Assembly (NCBI GenBank): GCA_947311115.1 | Contig: CAMZKE010000006.1 | Coordinates: 1 to 61,675, forward strand | Reading direction: 5' to 3' | Source: an uncultured Bacteroidales bacterium | GTDB lineage: Bacteria > Bacteroidota > Bacteroidia > Bacteroidales > JAFGXI01 | Length of the DNA: 61,675 bases | Shown: positions 16,592 to 26,326 of the stretch, piece by piece | Position numbering within the stretch: position 1 is the stretch's first letter | Layout of the letters: each line of letters opens with the position of its first letter | Made by a program: the position numbers and the translations under genes | The notes under the pieces: model-generated | Database searches by the model: none | What the model was told of the DNA's origin: nothing | What the model saw: only the letters and a program-made list of their open reading frames with translations

Positions 16592-17791
16592 TTATTGATA
16601 CCAACTCTGATTTGCAATCATTAAAGCTTCTTGCACTGTAATTCTTTGCCCATTATTATAAGCCGAGACAAAAGCATCATTTATTTTTGTATTATTCCAT
16701 ACTTCAACCCTATGATCTCGAGCTTCTTTGTATAAATTATATTTCCCTACTGTATATTTTCTCCAACCTTCGTGCATTTCAACCGATACATTTTCGTTCA
16801 TTTTAAGTTTACGAAAATATCTTTTTATACTTTTTAAACGCTTATGCCCGGCTGCAATTTGTACTTTATATGAAACGGTTTTAGCTTTCGCTACCTCTTT
16901 ATTGGCATTATCTTGTTCTGTATCTTGAGCTATATCACCTGCATTATTCGGCTCATTAGCAGCTAAATACTCACTTGTTTCTACAACATCAACAGTTTGA
17001 GTTACTCCATCTTTTATATATGAGAACGAACCATTTAAAGCTAAATCGCTTGATGCTTTACCTGAGTTTGGTACTAATTTATAACTAATTAAAAATTCCT
17101 GTTTGGCAGGTAAAGTCATCCATAAAAATTTAACTTCATTATTCTTGTATGTAAATATCGCATCTTCAGTTTCAATACTTTCTGCTTGATATCCTGCAGG
17201 AACCTTTTCTTGCACTTTTGCAAATTGATCGGCAGGCAAATCACCTTTGTTAACAAGCAGGTTAATAATAACTTCTCCTTTTGAATTCACAAAAGGTTCT
17301 TGTCGTTTAACAGAAATACCTTGTTTATTCTCAGAATTATTATTTTCCTCATTACTAACAACTTCATCGGAAGGTATTACTTTTATATTGAATGGCTCTA
17401 AATCTGTAGATTTTTTTTCTCCATCAATATAAGAAAACAACCCTTTTATTGTAAAATCGCCTGAAACAGTGTTATCAACTTTCACGTTGTATTTTAACTT
17501 AATTTCTTCGTTAGACGGCAGAATAAGCCAAAAGAATTTTATTTTTTGCATTTCAAACGAAAAGTCAGCTCCACCATTATCAATTGCTTCGGCAGTAAAA
17601 CCTGTAGGCAACTCTTGTTGAAAACGTGCAAAACCTTCTATTGCATTTTTTTCAATTGTAATCTCTACAACAAACTCAGAGCCTGCATTTACTTCGTTAG
17701 GAGCATCCATTTTGAGGGTTACATCACCACCAAAAAGAGTCATTATTAATACTCCAAGCAAATTAAAAATGTAAATCATGTACTTTATCAT
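16592..17791 (-). CDS. Exported SPOR-domain protein with two tandem beta domains
   Basis: 399 residues. A hydrophobic N-terminal segment (about 4-20) serves as signal or anchor. Two homologous beta-rich domains follow (about 25-135 and 160-270): FARFQQELPTGFTAEAID...KIKFFWLILP in the first matches FAKVQEKVPAGYQAESIE...EVKFLWMTLP in the second. An acidic Asn/Glu linker separates them. The C-terminal 85 residues (YKVQIAAGHKRLKSIKRYF to ITVQEAL) form a SPOR domain, which binds denuded peptidoglycan glycan strands at sites of cell division or remodelling. A TACTTTCG box lies upstream. The protein probably tethers a surface or periplasmic assembly to the cell wall. Confidence 0.78.
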   Translation of the reverse strand: MIKYMIYIFNLLGVLIMTLFGGDVTLKMDAPNEVNAGSEFVVEITIEKNAIEGFARFQQELPTGFTAEAIDNGGADFSFEMQKIKFFWLILPSNEEIKLKYNVKVDNTVSGDFTIKGLFSYIDGEKKSTDLEPFNIKVIPSDEVVSNEENNNSENKQGISVKRQEPFVNSKGEVIINLLVNKGDLPADQFAKVQEKVPAGYQAESIETEDAIFTYKNNEVKFLWMTLPAKQEFLISYKLVPNSGKASSDLALNGSFSYIKDGVTQTVDVVETSEYLAANEPNNAGDIAQDTEQDNANKEVAKAKTVSYKVQIAAGHKRLKSIKRYFRKLKMNENVSVEMHEGWRKYTVGKYNLYKEARDHRVEVWNNTKINDAFVSAYNNGQRITVQEALMIANQSWYQ

Positions 17792-17817
17792 ACTATAATA
17801 ATTACGTTTAACAAAAC

Positions 17818-17825
17818 GAAAGTAC
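17818..17825 (-). promoter_or_regulatory. Variant -7 box TACTTTCG before the SPOR gene
   Basis: Minus-strand TACTTTCG differs from TAnnTTTG by one base. It is 26 nt before the ATG at 17791. The same variant precedes the DUF2795 gene (42437). Confidence 0.35.
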
Positions 17826-17938
17826 TAAATAATATGGAAAAATAAAAATTATCAACATTTGTTAATAACTTTTGTTATAAACTTTCATAACACATATTAT
17901 AATTAGCCTGCATGATTTTTCAACATTTGTTAGTAAGA

Positions 17939-19093
17939 TTACAGCTTTTTACCTAAAACAATTCTAAATGTTGTTCCCTTACTAAGCTCTGAACGTTTAA
18001 CAAATATTTTCCCATTATGGTATTCTTCAATTATTCGTTTTGTAAGGGATAAACCTAAGCCCCAACCTCGCTTTTTAGTTGTAAAACCCGGACTAAATAC
18101 TGTTTTAAATTTTGTTTTTGGGATTCCTTTCCCTGTATCTTTTACATCAACATAAACAAACTGATTATTATCGACAACATTAATTGTTAATACCCCTTCG
18201 CTTTCCATTGCATCAACGGCATTTTTACATAAATTTTCAAGAACCCACTCAAAAAGAGGTTCGTTAATTTTTGCATAAATTTCATTTTGCGAAAAATCTT
18301 TTTTTACTATTATTTTTTTCGAAATTCTACGCTCAATATAATCTAAAGCATAATTAACGGTATCAACAATATTAGATGATTCTAACACAGGCATAGAACC
18401 AATTTTTGAGAACCTTTCTGTAATTAGCTCTAAGCGTTTAACATCTTTTTCTACTTCTTTAGCTATTTCATTAGACTCAGGGTTGGTTTTTAGCAACTCA
18501 ACCCAGGCTAAAAGCGAAGAGGTTGGAGTTCCTAACTGATGTGCCGTTTCTTTCGACAAGCCAACCCAAACTTGATTTTGCTCTGCTTTACGAGATGCAC
18601 TAAATGCCAAATATGAAACTAAAATAAATAGAAATATTACTCCTATTTGAATGAATGGATAATAAAATAATTTTTTTAGCAACAATGAGTTTTCATAATA
18701 TACATATTGTGTAATTTCATCAGTTACATTTATTATTATTGGCTTATTCTCTTCTTTCATTACAGCCAATTCTTTTTTCATATATTTATCGTCGCTAACA
18801 CGCAATGAATCTAAATTTCTAAAAAACAATATTTTCCCTGTAGTATCGGTAACAATTACAGGCACTGTTTCGTTATTCTCAATTACCTTAAAAACAAAGC
18901 CTACGTTTTGATTTAAATCGGTTACGTCTGCAAGTTGCTTCATTCCCTCTGCCCAAAGCTCAACTTTTTTACGTTCTTCGTGAGATAGCTTATTTACTAA
19001 TGTTGTGGTATAATATATAGATATTAAACCAATTATTACTGCAACAATGAACAGTAAAAGCTTCCATTTCTTCTTATTACTATATATATTCAA
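17939..19093 (-). CDS. Membrane sensor histidine kinase
   Basis: 384 residues. Transmembrane helices near 11-31 and 143-163 bracket a periplasmic sensing region of about 110 residues. The phosphoacceptor motif is KETAHQLGTPTSSLLAW with His185, the Bacteroidota variant of HisKA that has Gln-Leu after the His rather than Glu-Ile/Leu-Arg. N-box (LCKNAVDAME), G1 (DTGKGIP) and G2 (KRGWGLGLSL) of the HATPase domain are intact. No response regulator gene is adjacent, so it is an orphan kinase or signals to a regulator elsewhere. Confidence 0.9.
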   Translation of the reverse strand: MNIYSNKKKWKLLLFIVAVIIGLISIYYTTTLVNKLSHEERKKVELWAEGMKQLADVTDLNQNVGFVFKVIENNETVPVIVTDTTGKILFFRNLDSLRVSDDKYMKKELAVMKEENKPIIINVTDEITQYVYYENSLLLKKLFYYPFIQIGVIFLFILVSYLAFSASRKAEQNQVWVGLSKETAHQLGTPTSSLLAWVELLKTNPESNEIAKEVEKDVKRLELITERFSKIGSMPVLESSNIVDTVNYALDYIERRISKKIIVKKDFSQNEIYAKINEPLFEWVLENLCKNAVDAMESEGVLTINVVDNNQFVYVDVKDTGKGIPKTKFKTVFSPGFTTKKRGWGLGLSLTKRIIEEYHNGKIFVKRSELSKGTTFRIVLGKKL

Positions 19094-19201
19094 AATTTTA
19101 TTGAGATTTTATTTTTATTAAAATAAATATAAAAACTTAGTTTACATCATTATAAGTTATTGTAATACAACAGGCATATAATTCTATAAATATAAAATAA
19201 T

Positions 19202-21973
19202 TTATTTAAATATCTTACTTATTTTGGTAAGCAGTATATTACTACGTATAGGTTTTGTAATAAAATCGACACAACCTATTTTAATAGCTTTTTCTTTTTC
19301 ACCAGCCATAGCGTATGCTGTTTGTGCAATTATTTTTTGTTGCGGATTATTTTCAAGAATTATTGAAGTAGCTGTAAAGCCGTCCATAACCGGCATTTTA
19401 ACATCCATTAATACTAAATCAAAAAATGTTTGTTTGCAAAGTTCAACCGCTTCTTTTCCATTTTTGCTTCTGTAAATAGTAGCTTTTGTATCTAGCAATA
19501 TTTCGTTAAGCAATTCAAAATTAAGCTCTTCATCATCTACAATTAGTATTTTTTTATCTACCCAATTTGTATTTAAATCTTGCTTTTTTATTATTGTTTT
19601 ATGCGTTTCTTTTTTTACTATTGGTATTTTCAAATAAAAAGCAGAACCTTTGTTTTCTTCAGAAACTAATTTAAACTCCCCTCCCATCAATTCGGTAAGT
19701 TGTTTAGAGATTGATAAACCAAGTCCATTACCTTGTATTTTTGTTGCATCACCTCTATTAAATCTGAAAAAAACGGATTCTTGTAATCGTGTTGATATGC
19801 CCTGCCCTGTATCTATTACAAAAAATTTAATATTACCCGATTCAATATCGAAACCAAACTCTACCTTTCCTTTATGCGTAAACTTTAAAGCATTTGTTAT
19901 TAAATTAGTTATTATTTGTTTTAATCTATATTTGTCGGTATATATTAGTGTATTTCTAATGTTTGTTGGAACAACAAGTCTAAACTTTATTGTTACTTTT
20001 TTAAAATCGGGTTTAAATATGTCATATAATTCTTTTAAAACATCATAAGGCAAAAACGAAGTATTTGTAAGTTTTAATTCGCCTGCTTCAATTTTTGTTA
20101 TATCAATAATATCATCTATTAAATTCAATAAAACTTTACCCGAATTATCAATAAAATTGAAATATTTTTTTCTTTGAGTTTCTGATATATTCTCTTTTGC
20201 TAACATTTCTGCGAAACCAATAATTGAATTCATTGGTGTACGAATTTCGTGGCTCATATTAGCTAAAAATGCTGTTTTAAGTTTATCGGCACCTTGAGCT
20301 AATTCCTTTTCAATAACTAATTTACGTTCTAAATTCATTTTTTGGATAGCAATTCCGGCTTGTGTTGCAAATGTTTCTATTAAATCTTTGTTAATAACTG
20401 TATCTTCATCTTTTACAAATATTGAAATATTCCCTAAAATCTCATCATTATTAGTTATTAATATTGAATAATGCGATTTTACATTCGCTACCTTTCTAAC
20501 AGTATTATATATATCCTCAGAATATGCTCCAAATCCCTTTCCCGAAGAAAACTCGTCAAGATTAACCAAGCCCATATTATTTGATTCGGTTCTAAAATTC
20601 ATTATATTTACTTCAGCCCCAATAATTGGTTTTGGAAAAACTTTAAGTATGTTTTTTGCATTTTTTCCTAATCCTGAAATATTTTTTATTATTAATTTTG
20701 AGTTAACATACGAAGCTGTTAAAATATAACTTTTTGGAATAACCTCTAATAAGCTTTCTCCAATAAACTTAAATACATCATCTTTTGATGTGATTTTCAA
20801 GAAATATTGTGCTGTTTTTGAAAGAAATCTAAGTTCTGAATTAATCTGTTTCTCGCGCTGTTCTTTTTTTATAACCTTTGAATAATCAAAAATTGATAAT
20901 TGATAATTATTGTTTTCGTAAAACTCGATATATGAGGCTGCAATTTTTACAGGTTTCTCATCTATATAAAAAAGTTTGTTACTTAATTTTTTCTTTTGTT
21001 TAATTAACTGAAAAACAGAGTCGGTATTTTCTGATTTTAATATTTCATCAATTTTCAAATTAATAAGTTCAGATGTTTTTTTACCTATAAGTTTTGCCGA
21101 TGCATTATTTGCCTCAAAAACTCTTCCTTTTTCACTATCAAACAATAATAGAGCAGACTGCGATTTCTGAAAAATTAGTTTATATTGCTGCTCTGAACGT
21201 TCAAATTTATTTTTTAATTCAGTAAATTGAGATAAATCAGTAAAAATAAATTTATACCCAACAAGCAAGTCTTTCTCATATTTTGGAATAATATTTAAAT
21301 AAACCTTTAATACCTGATTACCAAATATTTTAACACTTAATATATCTTTAAAAATAGCATCATTATTTTTGATAAATGAGTCTATTTTTGTTTTATATTT
21401 CAAGTCAACTACATCAAATAAACTTTTATGTTTATAGAATTTATGACCTTTAATATTTAAAAAATTAAGTCCATTTTTCTCTATATTTTCTACATTTAAT
21501 TTAGTATTGGTGGTAATTATTGTTTGCGATAAAAAATCAGTAAAATTATGTAATTCAGAGCCGTTTTCATCAAGTAACCTATTATCTGAAACATTAATAA
21601 ATAAACCTATACTTCCAACAAGATTGCCTTTTTTATATAAAGGAGATGTATTTATAATAAAATTTACACTTTCTTGATATTTTGATTTTATTGTGAGTTT
21701 ATATAAATCACTTACGCCATTTTTTCTTAATTTAGCTTTATCATTAAAAAAATCTACATCTTGGTTTTCATTATGGTCTTTTAAGTTAGAACCAAGTAGC
21801 TCGTTATTAGAATAACCTAAAAAGCCACACAATGTGTCGTTTACTAAAACAATATTATCATTAATATCAACAATTAAAACTCCTATATCTTTGTTTGTTA
21901 AAACCAATTCAAAATCAACTTCAAACTTAGATAGAACTTCTTGTTGCGTTAAACTTTTTTTAGATTTAATCAT
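19202..21973 (-). CDS. Hybrid sensor histidine kinase/response regulator with PAS and GAF domains
   Basis: 923 residues, no transmembrane helices, so cytosolic. Order: PAS (about 20-135, IVLVNDTLCGFLGYSNNELLG), a degenerate PAS (about 140-260), a third PAS (about 268-370, KSQSALLLFDSEKGRVFEAN), a GAF-like domain (about 390-550), a coiled linker, HisKA (NMSHEIRTPMNSIIGFAEML, His575), HATPase (N-box LITNALKFTHKG, DTGQGIS, GNGLGLSISKQL) and a receiver domain (KILIVDDEELN ... LVLMDVKMPVMDG, Asp857 phosphoacceptor, then KPI). No output domain or Hpt domain is attached. It is divergent from priA with facing TACCTTTG boxes. Confidence 0.92.
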   Translation of the reverse strand: MIKSKKSLTQQEVLSKFEVDFELVLTNKDIGVLIVDINDNIVLVNDTLCGFLGYSNNELLGSNLKDHNENQDVDFFNDKAKLRKNGVSDLYKLTIKSKYQESVNFIINTSPLYKKGNLVGSIGLFINVSDNRLLDENGSELHNFTDFLSQTIITTNTKLNVENIEKNGLNFLNIKGHKFYKHKSLFDVVDLKYKTKIDSFIKNNDAIFKDILSVKIFGNQVLKVYLNIIPKYEKDLLVGYKFIFTDLSQFTELKNKFERSEQQYKLIFQKSQSALLLFDSEKGRVFEANNASAKLIGKKTSELINLKIDEILKSENTDSVFQLIKQKKKLSNKLFYIDEKPVKIAASYIEFYENNNYQLSIFDYSKVIKKEQREKQINSELRFLSKTAQYFLKITSKDDVFKFIGESLLEVIPKSYILTASYVNSKLIIKNISGLGKNAKNILKVFPKPIIGAEVNIMNFRTESNNMGLVNLDEFSSGKGFGAYSEDIYNTVRKVANVKSHYSILITNNDEILGNISIFVKDEDTVINKDLIETFATQAGIAIQKMNLERKLVIEKELAQGADKLKTAFLANMSHEIRTPMNSIIGFAEMLAKENISETQRKKYFNFIDNSGKVLLNLIDDIIDITKIEAGELKLTNTSFLPYDVLKELYDIFKPDFKKVTIKFRLVVPTNIRNTLIYTDKYRLKQIITNLITNALKFTHKGKVEFGFDIESGNIKFFVIDTGQGISTRLQESVFFRFNRGDATKIQGNGLGLSISKQLTELMGGEFKLVSEENKGSAFYLKIPIVKKETHKTIIKKQDLNTNWVDKKILIVDDEELNFELLNEILLDTKATIYRSKNGKEAVELCKQTFFDLVLMDVKMPVMDGFTATSIILENNPQQKIIAQTAYAMAGEKEKAIKIGCVDFITKPIRSNILLTKISKIFK

Positions 21974-21998
21974 TTTAAAATTTACTTATTGTTTTTAC

Positions 21999-22006
21999 CA
22001 AAGGTA
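21999..22006 (-). promoter_or_regulatory. -7 box TACCTTTG for the hybrid kinase gene
   Basis: Minus-strand TACCTTTG, 25 nt before ATG 21973. A TTG on the same strand lies at 22024-22026 (17-nt spacer, slightly short). It shares the 94-bp divergent region with the priA promoter. Confidence 0.5.
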
Positions 22007-22051
22007 ATAAATAAAAATAATAACAATAGTTTTTTTAATATAATAGTTTTT

Positions 22052-22059
22052 TACCTTTG
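22052..22059 (+). promoter_or_regulatory. -7 box TACCTTTG for priA
   Basis: TAnnTTTG match ending only 8 nt before ATG 22068. Transcription would start within a few bases of the ATG, so the priA mRNA is probably leaderless or nearly so. Confidence 0.6.
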
Positions 22060-22067
22060 ACATTTGT

Positions 22068-24533
22068 ATGGCAAATGAGAAAATAAAATATGTAAATTTA
22101 ATTTTACCGGTACCTTTACCCAATTTATATACTTACAAAATACCAAAACAATTTGAAGAAAGTATAGAAATAGGCATGGCTGTTATTGTTCAGTTTGGAC
22201 GAAAAAAACTTTATTCAGGAATAATAAGACACATACATACAGATAAACCAAGTTATAATACAAAAGATATTATCGACATTGTAAGTCCAAAACTAATTAT
22301 TACAGATAAACAATTAAAACTTTGGGACTGGATATCAGAATATTATATGGCCTTTATTGGCGATATTTATAATGCCGCTGTACCGTCCGGATTAAAATTA
22401 GAAAGCGAAACACTTATTTCGTTAACCGAAGATATTGAAGAACTTGAATTAACCGAAGATGAAAAAATTATTGTAAACAATTTAAAAAACTCAAAAAAAC
22501 CGCTTTTACTGAAAGACATATCTGAACTTTTAGAAAAAACTAATATAATAAATATTATAAATAAGTTATTAGACAAAAATATTATTACAATAAACGAAAA
22601 ATTAAAAACTAAATATAAACCAAAAACTATCGACTTTGTTATCTTAAACCCTAAATTAAATAATGAAAAATCGTTAAATGAGGTTTTCGACAGTTTAACT
22701 CGTGCACCCAAACAATATGATATTCTGACTGCATACATTTCAATATCAGGACTTTTAAGCAACAAAAACAATGAGGTTACTAAAAATGAATTAATACTGA
22801 AATCGAAAGCAAATACAGAATCGCTAAAGGCATTAGTAAAAAAAGAAATTTTTAGTATTGAAACTGTAAATATCGATAGAATTGCCATATCAAATGAAAA
22901 CAAAAACTCTTTTAAAACCTTAAACGAATTTCAACAAGAAGCTATTAATAATATAAAAGAACAATTTGACAACAAAGACGTGGTACTTCTTCACGGAATA
23001 ACAGGAAGTGGTAAAACAGAAATTTATATTGAACTAATAAACGAGCAAATAAATAAAGGTAAACAAGTTTTATATTTATTACCGGAAATTGCTATAACAA
23101 GTCAGATAATTAACCGTTTACGTATAGCTTTTGGCGATGTTGTTGGTGTTTATCATTCAAAATTTAGCAATAACGAACGTGTTGAAATATATCGTAACAC
23201 ATTTAATAATAATAAATACAAAATAATATTAGGAGTACGTTCGTCAATATTTTTACCTTTTACTAATTTAGGACTTATTATTATTGATGAAGAACACGAA
23301 ACAACTTACAAGCAATTCCACCCTGCTCCACGATATAATGCAAGAGATACAGCAATGGTTTTAGCCAATATGCACAACGCAAAAGTACTATTAGGAACCG
23401 CTACCCCATCGGTAGAAACATACTACAACGCTATGTCTGGCAAATATGGCTTTGTTGAACTAAAAAATAGATTTGGCGAATCGGTATTACCAAAAATTAC
23501 CGTTTACGACATAAAAGATGCTCGGAAAAAGAATAAAATGAAATCACTTTTTTCGCCTCTTTTGGTAGATAAAATATCCACAGCATTAGAAAATAAAAAA
23601 CAGGTTATTTTATTTCAAAACCGTAGAGGATTTGCACCGTATATTGAGTGTAAAGAATGCGGTTGGGTACCCTATTGCGAAAACTGCGATGTAAGTTTAA
23701 CATACCATAAACACAGTAACAAACTAACTTGCCACTACTGCGGATTTACCCTTGGTGCAATTAATAAATGTAACGCTTGCGGCGATACAAATATTATTAC
23801 AAAAGGCTTTGGTACCGAAAAAATTGAAGACGAGATTTCAATATTATTTCCAAATGCTAAAATTGCACGTATGGATTTAGATACTACAAGTAAAAAAAAT
23901 GCACATGAAGAAATTATTAAAGATTTTGAAGATGGTAAAATAGACATACTTACAGGTACACAAATGGTTTCAAAAGGTCTTGATTTTGAAAATGTATCGA
24001 TAGTTGGTGTAATAAATGCCGATGACATGTTAAATTTTCCTGATTTTAGAGCCTTTGAAAAATCATTTCAATTATTAACACAAGTAGCAGGTAGAGCAGG
24101 TAGAAGCAAGGAACAAGGCGAAGTAATAATACAAACATCAACACCTGCTCATAAAATATTAAATTTTGTAATAAACAATAACTATGAGGCTTTTTTTAAT
24201 GATGAACTTGCCGACAGAAATGAATTTAATTACCCTCCGTATTACAAACTTTTGAAACTAACTATAAAACATAAACGACAAGATATTCTTAATGTTGGCT
24301 CAAATTTATTAGCTATAGAACTTAAAAATGTTTTTGGAGATTTAGTTCTTGGACCGGAAGACTCATTAATTAGCAGAGTCCAAAACTATTACATTAAAGA
24401 AATACTTATAAAAATAAAAAAAGGAAAATCTTTAAAACAATCAAAAACAGTAATTTTCAACATAATAGAAAAAATAAAATCAGATTTCAGGTTTAAATAT
24501 TTAAATATTATTCCTGATGTTGATAATTATTAA
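22068..24533 (+). CDS. priA: Primosomal protein N' (replication restart helicase PriA)
   Basis: An ATP-dependent 3'-5' DNA helicase that reloads the replisome at stalled forks. 821 residues with the family order: an N-terminal 3'-DNA-end binding domain (about 1-105), a winged-helix linker, the helicase lobe with Walker A GITGSGKTEIY (Lys316) and DEEH box (IIIDEEHETTYKQ), a zinc-binding region with eight Cys (CKECGWVPYCENC and CHYCGF, CNACGD), then motifs V/VI (GTQMVSKGLDF, QVAGRAGR). All core motifs are intact. Start ATG 22068 is fixed by the promoter box just upstream. Transcribed divergently from the hybrid kinase gene. Confidence 0.97.
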   Translation: MANEKIKYVNLILPVPLPNLYTYKIPKQFEESIEIGMAVIVQFGRKKLYSGIIRHIHTDKPSYNTKDIIDIVSPKLIITDKQLKLWDWISEYYMAFIGDIYNAAVPSGLKLESETLISLTEDIEELELTEDEKIIVNNLKNSKKPLLLKDISELLEKTNIINIINKLLDKNIITINEKLKTKYKPKTIDFVILNPKLNNEKSLNEVFDSLTRAPKQYDILTAYISISGLLSNKNNEVTKNELILKSKANTESLKALVKKEIFSIETVNIDRIAISNENKNSFKTLNEFQQEAINNIKEQFDNKDVVLLHGITGSGKTEIYIELINEQINKGKQVLYLLPEIAITSQIINRLRIAFGDVVGVYHSKFSNNERVEIYRNTFNNNKYKIILGVRSSIFLPFTNLGLIIIDEEHETTYKQFHPAPRYNARDTAMVLANMHNAKVLLGTATPSVETYYNAMSGKYGFVELKNRFGESVLPKITVYDIKDARKKNKMKSLFSPLLVDKISTALENKKQVILFQNRRGFAPYIECKECGWVPYCENCDVSLTYHKHSNKLTCHYCGFTLGAINKCNACGDTNIITKGFGTEKIEDEISILFPNAKIARMDLDTTSKKNAHEEIIKDFEDGKIDILTGTQMVSKGLDFENVSIVGVINADDMLNFPDFRAFEKSFQLLTQVAGRAGRSKEQGEVIIQTSTPAHKILNFVINNNYEAFFNDELADRNEFNYPPYYKLLKLTIKHKRQDILNVGSNLLAIELKNVFGDLVLGPEDSLISRVQNYYIKEILIKIKKGKSLKQSKTVIFNIIEKIKSDFRFKYLNIIPDVDNY

Positions 24534-24653
24534 ATATACAGTTTTCGTACAACCACTAAATATGCTTGTTTTGAAAAAAAACACAGAAATGTTAATTACT
24601 ATTTTATAATTTTAAAATAATTTCATTAAATTTACAAAATAATACAAATAACT

Positions 24654-25067
24654 ATGAGATATATCGCTACTTTACTTTTAACTTTTACAATTTTCCTATC
24701 GTTTTCTCAAAAAACTGAAAAGTATGAAAATTTAGAGGCTCGAAATGGTTTAATGTATTTAAAAAGCGAATCGAAACCATTTACAGGTAAATGCTACACT
24801 ACTTACGATAATGGCAAATTAGGAATGGGTGGCTACTACGTAAACGGCAAAATGAATGGCGATTGGATATGGTGGTACTCTAACGGAAAGAAGAAAAGAT
24901 ATACTCAATATAAAAACGGCATGAAGCACGGAAAGAGTATATATTACTACAAAAATGGTGTAAAAAAGTCAGAGATAATATATAATAACAATCATAATAT
25001 TAGACAAATATCATACGATAAAAAGGGTAAAAAGAAAGCAAACCCCTCGATGAGTAAGTTTAGATAA
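24654..25067 (+). CDS. Exported MORN-repeat (YwqK-like) protein
   Basis: 137 residues with a signal peptide (FLSFSQ, about 1-19). From about residue 45 there are three to four MORN/YwqK-type repeats with the G-x-x-x-x-Y/W-Y-x-x-G-x-x pattern: GKCYTTYDNGKLGMGGYYVN, GDWIWWYSNGKKKRYTQY, GKSIYYYKNGVKKSEIIY. The tail is Lys rich. Similar Bacteroidota proteins are annotated 'toxin-antitoxin YwqK family antitoxin', but here it is secreted and has no toxin partner, so that label should not be read as a function. An AT-rich gap of 120 bp separates it from priA. Confidence 0.75.
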   Translation: MRYIATLLLTFTIFLSFSQKTEKYENLEARNGLMYLKSESKPFTGKCYTTYDNGKLGMGGYYVNGKMNGDWIWWYSNGKKKRYTQYKNGMKHGKSIYYYKNGVKKSEIIYNNNHNIRQISYDKKGKKKANPSMSKFR

Positions 25068-25087
25068 ACAAATACAACTAAAATAAC

Positions 25088-25480
25088 ATGATAAATAATA
25101 AAAAAAGTAGTACCCCAAAATATTCGCAAATTTTAATATCAATAATAAAAGAATTTAAAGATCAAATTCCTGATAACTTATCTTTTGATGAAACTATAAA
25201 TATTGTTATTGATGCATGGAACCTAGCTAATAATTTTGATGTTTTACCTGATAACAATTTGTTACTAAAAGAATTGGAATCATATAAATTTAAAGATTTT
25301 ACTAAAAAAATTGTTACGCACAAAATAAATTACTACAAAAATTTAACAAATATAATTATAGGGTATGAAATTAGAGAAAACAACATCTTTCAAATAAAAA
25401 CACAAACTAGAGAAGAACATTTCAATGATATTGCAAGGATATTAGTAAACTCAAATACTCCTAATATAACAACAAATTAA
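25088..25480 (+). CDS. Hypothetical cytosolic protein
   Basis: 130 residues, no signal peptide or transmembrane segment, helical and acidic in the first half (DETINIVIDAWNLANNFD), Lys rich in the middle. I do not recognise the family. It starts 20 nt after the MORN gene and may be co-transcribed with it. Its 3' end overlaps the convergent TSUP permease gene by 20 bp (25461-25480). Codon use is like its neighbours. Confidence 0.6.
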   Translation: MINNKKSSTPKYSQILISIIKEFKDQIPDNLSFDETINIVIDAWNLANNFDVLPDNNLLLKELESYKFKDFTKKIVTHKINYYKNLTNIIIGYEIRENNIFQIKTQTREEHFNDIARILVNSNTPNITTN

Positions 25481-26258
25481 ACAGCCCAAACATTTTAGCT
25501 GCAAAAAATGTAAGCACTATAATTAAAATAACTCTAATAGCACCTGCACCTTTGGTTAATGCAAACCTAGATGCTACAATACCTCCTAAAAGATTTCCTA
25601 ACGCAGCAATACTTCCCATAATATAAGCAACTTGGTCGTTATAAATATAAATTGCTAAGGCAAATGGGCTGTATAAAAGTACAATAAAAACTTTGAGAGC
25701 ATTAGCTTTAACTAAGTCGTAGCCAGCGTTTAGCACAAGCCCTGAAAGTAAAAATATACCAACTCCAATATGAATAAACCCACCATAAATACCTATTAAA
25801 AAAAATATAAATACTTGCAAATATGTAGGTTTTGGCTTTACCTTATCAGCTTGTCCTTTTATCCATTTATCAGGTTTAAAAAAAACAGTAATAAGCATTA
25901 TAATTACAGCAACTCCAACTAATATTTCAAACAAATTTTTATCGATACTTACCGCAATTTGTGCACCGGTTAACGAGCCAATAACAGTTGGCACACCTAA
26001 AAACAAACCTTTTTTAACATCAAGAATATTTCCTTTTTTAAAAGTAAACGATGCAGCTAATGTTTGCATAACAACACCCAAACGCAGCGTTCCGTTTGCC
26101 GCACCTGAAGGCAAACCCAACAGCATAAACAACGAATAAGTTATTGCAGAACCACTTCCTGCAAATGTGTTTATTATCCCCACAACAAAACCTGCAGAAA
26201 TAAGTATTATTATTCCAACAGGCGAAGTAATATCTATATTTGTAAAAAACTCAATCAT
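25461..26258 (-). CDS. TSUP/TauE-SafE family membrane permease
   Basis: 265 residues with about eight hydrophobic segments arranged in two similar halves. Characteristic glycine motifs are present: GFVVGIINTFAGSGSAITY at the first helix and GIYGGFIHIGVGIFLL at the start of the second half. TSUP proteins export or import sulfite, sulfoacetate and related organosulfur anions; the substrate cannot be predicted here. It has its own TACTTTTG box 8 nt before the ATG and overlaps the convergent orphan gene at the 3' end by 20 bp. Confidence 0.88.
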   Translation of the reverse strand: MIEFFTNIDITSPVGIIILISAGFVVGIINTFAGSGSAITYSLFMLLGLPSGAANGTLRLGVVMQTLAASFTFKKGNILDVKKGLFLGVPTVIGSLTGAQIAVSIDKNLFEILVGVAVIIMLITVFFKPDKWIKGQADKVKPKPTYLQVFIFFLIGIYGGFIHIGVGIFLLSGLVLNAGYDLVKANALKVFIVLLYSPFALAIYIYNDQVAYIMGSIAALGNLLGGIVASRFALTKGAGAIRVILIIVLTFFAAKMFGLFNLLLY

Positions 26259-26265
26259 TCAAAAA

Positions 26266-26273
26266 CAAAAGTA
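26266..26273 (-). promoter_or_regulatory. -7 box TACTTTTG of the TSUP gene
   Basis: Minus-strand TACTTTTG ends 7 nt before ATG 26258, predicting a leaderless transcript. It sits directly behind the terminator of the upstream barrel gene, so the two genes are transcriptionally separated. Confidence 0.55.
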
Positions 26274-26276
26274 TAT

Positions 26277-26305
26277 AAAAAAAGCTACCCAAATAGAGTA
26301 GCTTT
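26277..26305 (-). terminator. Terminator of the small outer-membrane protein gene
   Basis: On the minus strand AAAGCTAC / GTAGCTTT with a 9-nt loop followed by a T run (bases 26277-26283). It ends transcription of the gene 26896-26327 just before the TSUP promoter. Confidence 0.8.
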
Positions 26306-26326
26306 AATTTTATAAATATTTACTTA

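Noticed and set aside
24654-25480. MORN gene plus orphan gene as a toxin-antitoxin pair
   Set aside because: The MORN (YwqK-like) protein has a signal peptide and would be exported; the orphan has no toxin-like features.
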